The notes under the pieces are model-generated. The model ran no database searches. It was not told the DNA's origin and saw only the letters and a list, made by a program, of their open reading frames with translations. A stretch of 64,000 nt of DNA, from the NCBI RefSeq assembly GCF_020615385.1, contig NZ_JAJAVB010000025.1, positions 85,296 through 149,295 of the forward strand. Direction: 5' to 3'. This DNA is from Jiella soli. Lineage in GTDB: Bacteria; Pseudomonadota; Alphaproteobacteria; Rhizobiales; Rhizobiaceae. The position numbers and the translations under genes are program-made. Positions 57,927 to 64,000 of this stretch are shown here, piece after piece; positions within the stretch are counted from its first letter, which is position 1, and each line of letters begins with the position of its first letter.

Positions 57927-59096
57927 ATGAAGGCCATCACCTGGCACGGCAAGCACGACATGCGCTGCGAGAGCGTTCCCGATCCGAAGATCGAGGAAGG
58001 CCGCGATGCGATCATCAAGACCACGGCCTGCGCGATCTGCGGCTCTGACCTGCACTTCTACGACGGCTTCATGCCGGGCATGGAATCCGGCGACATCGTC
58101 GGCCACGAATTCATGGGCGAGGTGGTCGAGGTCGGCAAGGACAACAAGAAGCTCAAGGTCGGCGACCGGGTCGTCGTCCCCTTCACCATCGTCTGCGGCG
58201 AATGCGACCAGTGCAAGCGCGGCAATTTCTCCGTCTGCGAGCGCTCGAACCGCAACGCCGACCTCGCCGCCAAGATGTTCGGCCACACGACGGCCGGGCT
58301 CTACGGCTACTCGCACCTGACCGGCGGCTATTCTGGCGGCCAGGCCGAGTATGTCCGACTGCCCTTCGCCGATGTCGGGCCGGTGAAGGTGCCGAGCAGC
58401 CTTACCGACGAGCAGGTCCTCTTCCTCGGCGACATTCTGCCGACCGGCTGGCAGGGCGCCAAGAACTGCGACATCAAGCCCACCGACACGGTGGCGATCT
58501 GGGGCGCCGGTCCGGTCGGCCTGTTCGCGCTGCAGAGCGCGATCATCCAGGGCGCAAAACAGGTCATCGTCATCGACGAAGTTCCCGAGCGGCTGGCGAT
58601 CGCCCAGCGCATGGGCGCGATCACCATCGACTTCAAGAACGAGAGCACGGTCGAGCGGCTGAACGAGCTGACCGACAACAAGGGACCGGACTGCTGCATC
58701 GACTGCGTCGGCATGGAGGCGCATGCGCCCTACGGCATCGAACATGCCTATGACCGGGCCAAGCAGGCGGTCATGGCCGAGACCGGGCGCCCGCACGTGC
58801 TGCGCGAGATGATGTATGTCTGCCGTCCCGCCGGCACGATCTCGATCCCCGGCGTCTATGGCGGGCTTCTCGACAAGCTGCCGCTGGGCGCGGCGATGAA
58901 CAAGGCACTGACCTTCAAGATGGGCCAGACCCATGTGAACAAATGGGCCGACGACCTCCTGAAGCGCATCGAGGAGGGCCAGTTCGACACGACCTCCTTC
59001 ATCTCGCATCGCGGCAGCCTCGAAGACGGGCCGGAACTTTACAAGACCTTCCGGGACAAGAAGGACGGCTGCACCAAAGTGGTGCTGACGCCGTAA
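57927..59096 (+). CDS. Zinc-dependent alcohol dehydrogenase
   Basis: 389 residues of the medium-chain family. Catalytic zinc: CAICGSDLHFYDG and GHEFMGEVVEVG; structural zinc: CGECDQCKRGNFSVCE. Rossmann nucleotide site VAIWGAGPVGLFALQSAI. It resembles the formaldehyde-dehydrogenase-like zinc alcohol dehydrogenases of rhizobia, but the substrate is not settled by sequence. An EcfG-type element upstream suggests stress-induced expression. Confidence 0.88.
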   Translation: MKAITWHGKHDMRCESVPDPKIEEGRDAIIKTTACAICGSDLHFYDGFMPGMESGDIVGHEFMGEVVEVGKDNKKLKVGDRVVVPFTIVCGECDQCKRGNFSVCERSNRNADLAAKMFGHTTAGLYGYSHLTGGYSGGQAEYVRLPFADVGPVKVPSSLTDEQVLFLGDILPTGWQGAKNCDIKPTDTVAIWGAGPVGLFALQSAIIQGAKQVIVIDEVPERLAIAQRMGAITIDFKNESTVERLNELTDNKGPDCCIDCVGMEAHAPYGIEHAYDRAKQAVMAETGRPHVLREMMYVCRPAGTISIPGVYGGLLDKLPLGAAMNKALTFKMGQTHVNKWADDLLKRIEEGQFDTTSFISHRGSLEDGPELYKTFRDKKDGCTKVVLTP

Positions 59097-59368
59097 ACCG
59101 GTCGGCCCGAGAAGGGCGTAGATCCCGAGTTGGTGGCCGCGGCGGCAAACGCCGCGGCCTCGTCACGTCTCGTCCCATGGCGTTTCCGGATCGAGGCTGC
59201 CAGGCGCGGCCAGACCCGCCGGAATTATCGGGGCGACGATGAGCTTGCCACCGTCGACGCACTGCCCGACCATCCCTTCCAGTGGGGCGGATGGCTCCTC
59301 CGACACTCTGGGCGGGCATGGGGAGCCTGCGCGGACGACAGGCAACGGCCGAAGATAAGGGCGCGATC

Positions 59369-60055
59369 ATGTTCGATATCGATGCCAGCGCCGGCAAGGA
59401 AACCGATGGCGAGGCGAGCCACCCGAAGCTCTTCTTCTTTTGCGGCGTCGTCGGCGTTCTCGGCTGCGTCGTCGTCGTCCTCGCCAATGTCGTCGGCGTC
59501 ATCGTCCAGCCGAAGGACGGGCTCGTCGCCGATACGATCAGCGACCTCGCGGCCGGGGACTACGCCATCATCATGGATGTCGGCCTCTATGCCTTCGCGG
59601 CGGGCATCCTCGCCGCGGCGGCGGGGTTGCGCCGGCTGCATTGGGGCAATTGGAGCTGGACCGTCGGCTCCTGGCTGCTGACCCTCGTGGCGATCATGAT
59701 CGTCGTCATCGGCGCCTATGGCGAATATGGCGACAACGACGTCGGGGGCCTCGTCATCCATCTGCCCCTGGTCCTCGCCATGGCGCTGACCTTCACCGCC
59801 TCGGCGCTCCTGACCGCCGCCGGCTTCTACCGCCATCGCCGCCGCTGGTTCTGGTTCAACATCGTTTGTGCGGTGCTCTGGGTCGCCGGCGCGGCGGCCT
59901 TCTGGTTCTCTCCCACCGCGATCGACGGTCTGGTCGAACGCCTGGTCGGCGGGGTGATGGTCGTCTGGCTGTTCGCGCTTTCCAAGCTTTTGATCGACCG
60001 GTCGAAGGGACGGACGACGCCGCTTCCGCGGGTGTGGGAATCGGATAAGGCCTGA
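59369..60055 (+). CDS. DUF998 family membrane protein
   Basis: 228 residues, about six membrane helices; PKDGLVADTISDLAAGDYAIIMDVGLY carries the conserved loop of DUF998. The start at 59369 (MFDIDASAGKE) is preferred over an upstream in-frame ATG at 59282. Function unknown. Same strand as the alcohol dehydrogenase 272 bases upstream. Confidence 0.8.
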   Translation: MFDIDASAGKETDGEASHPKLFFFCGVVGVLGCVVVVLANVVGVIVQPKDGLVADTISDLAAGDYAIIMDVGLYAFAAGILAAAAGLRRLHWGNWSWTVGSWLLTLVAIMIVVIGAYGEYGDNDVGGLVIHLPLVLAMALTFTASALLTAAGFYRHRRRWFWFNIVCAVLWVAGAAAFWFSPTAIDGLVERLVGGVMVVWLFALSKLLIDRSKGRTTPLPRVWESDKA

Positions 60056-60156
60056 GGTCTCGGGTCTCGTTCCCGCGCGGCGGGGCGCGGCCGATTGCGG
60101 CCCGAGAGTTCTTGAGGCGCTGTTTGCATCCCGGTCAAAGCTGCTATGGCACCGAT

Positions 60157-61083
60157 GTGACCGATATCGACACCACTTCCATTCGCCGCAGCGCCGTCTA
60201 TGGCGCGCCCCCCGCCGACCTCGTGGAGGTGCCCGCAGGCGCCGTCCAGCTGTCGCCGCTGCGTCCCGGCGCCGAAGCGGTTGAGAGCCTGCCCGACGCC
60301 GTTTTCGACGAGATCGTCGTCGCAGCGCCCCCCGGTTCGATCGAGCGCCGTTTCGTGCTCGCCCATGCGCTGCGGATCCTCCTGCCCGACGGCCTGCTGA
60401 CGGTGTCGGCGGCCAAGGACAAGGGCGGGCAACGCCTGCGCGGCGAACTGGAAGCCTTCGGATGCGACGTCGCCGAGCGCTTCAAGTCGCGCCAGCGCAT
60501 CTGCAGCGTCCGGCGGCCGGATGCGCCGCACGGGCTGGCCGACGCCATCGAAGCAGGCGCGCCCGTCACGCTCGAGGTCAGCGGCCTTCGCTCGCAGCCC
60601 GGAATCTTCTCGTGGAACCGGGTGGATCCGGGAACGTCGATGCTGTGCCGCCATCTCCCGAAACTTGCCGGGAAGGGCGCCGATCTCGGCGCCGGGCTCG
60701 GCATCCTGTCGATCGCGGCCCTCGCGTCGCCATCCGTCGAGGCCCTGACGCTCGTCGAAATCGATCGCCGCGCGATCGAGGCCGCACGGGTGAACGTCGC
60801 AGATCCTCGGGCGCATTTCCTGTGGGCCGACGCGCGTCAGACGGCGCTGAGCGATCTCGACTTCGTCGTGTCGAATCCGCCCTTCCACGCGGAGGGCATC
60901 GAGGATCGCGGGCTCGGCCAGGCGTTCATCCTTGCGGCAGGACGGATGCTGCGCCGGTCCGGCTTGCTGTGCCTCGTCGCCAACCGCCACATGCCTTATG
61001 AGGATGAGCTGCGCGCGACGTTCCGGAGCGTGACGACGGTGGCGGACGAGGCCGGCTACAAGATCTTCGAGGCGCGCAAATGA
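60157..61083 (+). CDS. RsmC-like 16S rRNA guanine-N2 methyltransferase
   Basis: 308 residues from a GTG at 60157 (a TTG at 60112 is possible). Two domains: an N-terminal non-catalytic half and a C-terminal SAM domain with GADLGAGLGILSIAAL and the catalytic NPPF in VVSNPPFHAEGIEDRGLGQAFI, as in RsmC/RlmG. Predicted to methylate G1207 of 16S rRNA. Overlaps rsuA by four bases, so two ribosome-modification genes are coupled. Confidence 0.85.
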   Translation: MTDIDTTSIRRSAVYGAPPADLVEVPAGAVQLSPLRPGAEAVESLPDAVFDEIVVAAPPGSIERRFVLAHALRILLPDGLLTVSAAKDKGGQRLRGELEAFGCDVAERFKSRQRICSVRRPDAPHGLADAIEAGAPVTLEVSGLRSQPGIFSWNRVDPGTSMLCRHLPKLAGKGADLGAGLGILSIAALASPSVEALTLVEIDRRAIEAARVNVADPRAHFLWADARQTALSDLDFVVSNPPFHAEGIEDRGLGQAFILAAGRMLRRSGLLCLVANRHMPYEDELRATFRSVTTVADEAGYKIFEARK

Positions 61084-61835
61084 CGAAGACGCCGACCTCC
61101 CGCCTCGACAAGCTCCTCGCCAATCTCGGCTACGCGTCGCGGCGCGAGATCCAGTCGCTTGCCGCAAACGGGCGCATCCGGCTCGACGGCGTCCCTGTTC
61201 CCAAAGCCGATACGCGGATCGCACTGACGCCCGACCTCGAGGAACGGCTGGTGGTCGATGATGAGGCGCTCGATCCGCTGCCCGGCTTCGCCCTGATGCT
61301 CAACAAGCCGCTCGGCGTCACCTGCTCGCGCAAGGAGGCGGGGCCGCTGGTCTACGATCTCCTGCCAGCGCGCTGGCGGCGGCGCGACCCGGCCCTCTCG
61401 ACGGTCGGCCGGCTCGACAAGGAGACCTCGGGCCTCCTGCTGATGACGGACGACGGCGCGCTGCTCCATCGCATCATCTCGCCGAAGCGCCATGTCGCCA
61501 AGCGCTACAGGGCCAAGCTCGCGCGGCCGATGACCGGCGGCGAGGCCGAGCTCTTCGCCTCGGGCACGCTGATGCTGGAGGGAGAGGAAAAGCCGCTCGC
61601 CCCGGCGGAGCTGGAGATCGTCGGGCCGCAGGAAGCGATCCTCAAGGTCCACGAGGGCCGCTACCATCAGGTGCGCCGGATGTTCGCGGCGGCCGGCAAC
61701 CATGTCGAGGCGCTGCATCGCGAATCCATCGGCGGCCTCGCTTTGCCGGCCGACCTTCCGCCGGGCGAAATCCGCCGCCTCACCGACGCCGATCTAGCCG
61801 CGATCTTCGAAGCGGGGAACGGGCACGGTGGCTGA
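61080..61835 (+). CDS. rsuA: 16S rRNA pseudouridine synthase
   Basis: 251 residues. N-terminal S4 RNA-binding domain (SRLDKLLANLGYASRREIQSL), then the catalytic Asp in GRLDKETSGLLLMTDDG and the RsuA-type VHEGRYHQVRRMF segment. Predicted to make pseudouridine 516 in 16S rRNA; membership of the RsuA/RluB/E/F group is certain, the exact target is inferred. ATG overlaps the preceding stop. Confidence 0.88.
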   Translation: MTKTPTSRLDKLLANLGYASRREIQSLAANGRIRLDGVPVPKADTRIALTPDLEERLVVDDEALDPLPGFALMLNKPLGVTCSRKEAGPLVYDLLPARWRRRDPALSTVGRLDKETSGLLLMTDDGALLHRIISPKRHVAKRYRAKLARPMTGGEAELFASGTLMLEGEEKPLAPAELEIVGPQEAILKVHEGRYHQVRRMFAAAGNHVEALHRESIGGLALPADLPPGEIRRLTDADLAAIFEAGNGHGG

Positions 61836-62067
61836 TGGCCGTCCCGGAAAGCGGGGCCGCCGGAGAGACATTGAGAGCGGATAGGATTCTCGACCGCCGC
61901 AGCCCCGGAAAGCAGGCGTGATCCGGCGCCTCGTTCAAGTCGTCGCGGAATGCGCGCGGCCGAGGATCTCTGCCGGATGACCCACCGCCTGCAAGGGAGG
62001 GTGCCTACCCCGTCAGCCGAGCCCGCGCATAAATCGACAGGGCGCTTCGTTGCGGTTAGATTGACGG

Positions 62068-63267
62068 GTGCGAGTTTCGATAGAAGGCATCACTGTGCGG
62101 TCGACGGAAGCGACGGATCAAGGCGGCGAGCGTCGCGGTCGTCATCAGGACAAAACGGATGTCGAGTTCCTGCAGGAGGAGAACTCGGCATTGAAGGCCG
62201 AGCTCGCGGCCCTGCGGAGTTCAAACGATTCGGTCACATCCGGCGCGCAGCGTGACGAGGCCGTCCGGCGAGCCGTGGCCGACGAGGTGGAACGACGGGA
62301 GCGGGATCTCGCCAAGCTGACCGCCCAGCTCGATGCGCTCGTGCGCTCGTCCTCGGAAGTCCGCTACCTGATCAATGCGGACTGGAGCGAGCTTGCCCAG
62401 CTTTCGGGCGGCGGTTTCATACCGGACACCTCCGAGGGCAACGCGAACTGGCTCGACGAATACATCCCGCAAGAGCATCGGGACCTGGTCCGGGCGGAGA
62501 TCGCCCGTGCGATCGGGGAGAAGGACACCTATCACATCGAGCACAAGGTGAACCGCGTGAACGGGACGGTGGGTTGGGCGCTGTCGCGCGCGGTGCCGCT
62601 CTTCGACGAGAGCGGCGAGATCATGAGCTGGATGGGCGCGGCATCCGACATCACCGATCGCAAGTCCGCCGAGGAGGCGCAGCGTATCCTCAACGAGGAG
62701 CTTGCGCATCGCATGAAGAATATGCTCGCCCTGGTTCAGGCGATCACCACGCAAACGCTTCGGCAGGCTTCCAGCCTTGAAGAGGGACGCGTGGCGATAA
62801 GCGAACGCCTCGGCGCTCTGGCCCGGGCGCAGGACATACTGACCCAGGCGAACTTCGCCGAGACAGGAATCCGGACCGTGGTCGCCGCGGCGCTCGCGCC
62901 GCATCAGGATGTGGGGGAGCGCATCGTGGCGGAGGGTCCCTCCATCAACCTGGCCTCACAACGGGCCCTCGGCCTGTCCCTCGCGATCCACGAACTGGCG
63001 ACCAACGCCGTCAAATACGGGTCATTGTCGAACGAGGAGGGCCGGGTCTCTGTCAGGTGGGATGTGGTCGACGGCGTCTTTTCCTTCGACTGGATCGAAA
63101 CGGGCGGACCGGTCGTCGTCGACCCCCCGCGTCGCGGATTCGGCTCTCGCCTGATCGAGCAGATCGTCGGATCCTATTTCGACGGTAACGGACGGATCGA
63201 CTTCGACGCCAGCGGTATCCAATTCCATCTGACGGGCACGGCGAGCAGCCTGGAACTGCAGGCTTGA
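62068..63267 (+). CDS. HWE-family sensor histidine kinase with PAS domain
   Basis: 399 residues from a GTG at 62068 (GTG 62095 possible). No membrane segment, so cytosolic. An N-terminal coiled coil (about residues 30-95), a PAS domain (about 95-210, ending DITDRKSAEEAQ), then the HWE kinase core: phosphoacceptor ELAHRMKNMLALVQAI, N-box AIHELATNAVKYGSLS and W-x-E in FDWIETGGP. HWE kinases commonly feed the general stress response of alphaproteobacteria. Convergent with a single-domain response regulator. Confidence 0.9.
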   Translation: MRVSIEGITVRSTEATDQGGERRGRHQDKTDVEFLQEENSALKAELAALRSSNDSVTSGAQRDEAVRRAVADEVERRERDLAKLTAQLDALVRSSSEVRYLINADWSELAQLSGGGFIPDTSEGNANWLDEYIPQEHRDLVRAEIARAIGEKDTYHIEHKVNRVNGTVGWALSRAVPLFDESGEIMSWMGAASDITDRKSAEEAQRILNEELAHRMKNMLALVQAITTQTLRQASSLEEGRVAISERLGALARAQDILTQANFAETGIRTVVAAALAPHQDVGERIVAEGPSINLASQRALGLSLAIHELATNAVKYGSLSNEEGRVSVRWDVVDGVFSFDWIETGGPVVVDPPRRGFGSRLIEQIVGSYFDGNGRIDFDASGIQFHLTGTASSLELQA

Positions 63268-63303
63268 CGCGGCACTCTCATCGCCCGGGCTGGATCGGAC
63301 GCT

Positions 63304-63750
63304 TCAACTCTCCGTTTTCTCCATCGTATCGCGAAGTGCGGTAAGGACTGCTTCGCGGACATAGGGCTTGGGAACGAACCCACCGTCCTTCGGCATCTCC
63401 GCCCGCATCGGCGTCTTCTGTCCGGACACGACGACGATGGCGATATGAGGAAAGCGATTGCGGACCGTCCGTGCGAGGCACAGCCCATCCATCGAGCCGG
63501 GCATATCGATATCCGTGAACAGGACGCCGATCTCGGTATGGGTCTCTAGAACCTGAAGCGCCGTATCGGCATCTTTGGCCTCGTAGGCCGTGAAGCCGGC
63601 ATCCTCCATCATGTCGACGGCATCCAGGCGAAGTAGCGGCTCGTCCTCCACGACAAGTATGGTATTTTGGGAGATCGGTTCGGTCCTTATTGGGGCGCTG
63701 CCAGGACAAGGGCTCGGGGACCATGTTCGTTGCCTGGAAACCGCCGTCAT
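63304..63750 (-). CDS. Single-domain response regulator
   Basis: 148 residues from the ATG at 63750; about 25 residues precede the receiver domain and are probably untranslated or non-conserved, though no better start codon was seen. Receiver: acidic pocket TILVVEDEPLLR, phosphoacceptor Asp in VLFTDIDMPGSMDG, switch Ser/Thr in VVVSGQK and Lys in FVPKPY. No output domain. The convergent HWE kinase is its likely partner; a phosphate-shuttling role is inference. Confidence 0.82.
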   Translation of the reverse strand: MTAVSRQRTWSPSPCPGSAPIRTEPISQNTILVVEDEPLLRLDAVDMMEDAGFTAYEAKDADTALQVLETHTEIGVLFTDIDMPGSMDGLCLARTVRNRFPHIAIVVVSGQKTPMRAEMPKDGGFVPKPYVREAVLTALRDTMEKTES

Positions 63751-64000
63751 GGGCGAATGTCCCGGCGGGGCCCTCCGCCCCCGGATGATCGCCATCCATG
63801 GCCTGTGATCGAGGCCGGCGGGCGCGATCCCCTGCCGGTTCCGGTCGCCGCAACCAGCCCGAGGCCTCCGCGGCGCGCGTAATGTGGGACCGCCACCTGG
63901 CCCTCGGCCCTCGGCCCTCGGCCCCGGGCCGCGGCCTTGGCCTTGACCGCGCTCCTGCCCGCGTGGCAACTCGCGGCCGACCCTTCCGCCCCGCAGGCGC
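63751..64000. other. Right-edge region without a gene
   Basis: 250 bases upstream of the response regulator with no supported gene. Contains three exact tandem copies of CCCTCGG (63901-63921) in a very GC-rich low-complexity tract. The window ends before any further gene can be recognised. Confidence 0.5.

Overview
The window is a 64 kb, high-GC, gene-dense piece of chromosome from an alphaproteobacterium, most likely Hyphomicrobiales. Supporting signs are an Irr-type Fur regulator beside fabA-fabB-fabI, the order atpI-atpB-atpE-atpF'-atpF followed by rnhB, a red-type (form IC) RuBisCO operon cbbR/cbbFPTALSXE, HWE-type sensor kinase signalling, and many small secreted proteins of rhizobial style. 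A zeaxanthin-glucoside carotenoid cluster next to CBB genes fits a pigmented Aurantimonadaceae-like organism; the family assignment is inference. No phage, insertion sequence, CRISPR array, tRNA or rRNA was recognised.

Layout. (1) 0-6 kb: irr, two secreted PRC-barrel proteins, one secreted hypothetical, and the unsaturated fatty acid and enoyl reductase genes fabA-fabB-fabI. (2) 6-15.5 kb: two paralogous L,D-transpeptidases, a 465-bp gap with a PhaR-like palindrome, a tiny Cys-containing protein, tag, a cyanide-insensitive-type bd oxidase (cydA-cydB plus a DUF2474 peptide), a D-lyxose isomerase, a HerA-like ATPase and a DUF2585 membrane protein. (3) 15.5-25 kb: carotenoid genes crtX-crtY-crtI-crtB (translationally coupled), a PQQ-type sugar dehydrogenase, crtZ and crtE on the opposite strand, and idi2 divergent from crtE. 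Together these cover IPP/DMAPP to zeaxanthin glucosides. (4) 25-35.6 kb: cbbR divergent from cbbF-P-T-A-L-S-X-E. This gives RuBisCO, its activase and most of the ribulose-1,5-bisphosphate regeneration steps. (5) 35.6-45 kb: two His/Arg/Tyr-rich secreted proteins, a copper-type P1B ATPase with YHS modules, ethanolamine ammonia-lyase eutBC with an ethanolamine permease, and a TerC/Alx membrane protein. (6) 45-64 kb: ATP synthase F0 genes, rnhB, a radical SAM protein, a glycosyltransferase-like protein, moaB, ispE, a large TPR protein, ispB, a DUF2007 protein, two RNA methyltransferase-like genes, an S49 peptidase, a zinc alcohol dehydrogenase, DUF998, rsuA, and a convergent HWE kinase/response-regulator pair.

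The most unusual signals are mostly non-coding. The cbbL-cbbS gap carries two long complementary pairs in A-B-A'-B' order, which would form either a pseudoknot or competing hairpins, and strong hairpins also lie before cbbP, cbbA and cbbL. Two loci hold paired REP-like palindromic units in opposite relative orientations. GGAAC-N18/19-TT sequences, the pattern of the general-stress sigma factor EcfG/RpoE2, lie 33-52 bases upstream of four genes (two PRC-barrel proteins, a His-rich protein, the alcohol dehydrogenase). A TGT-N12-ACA sequence sits in the crtE/idi2 divergent promoter. All regulatory calls come from reading the sequence and are inferences.
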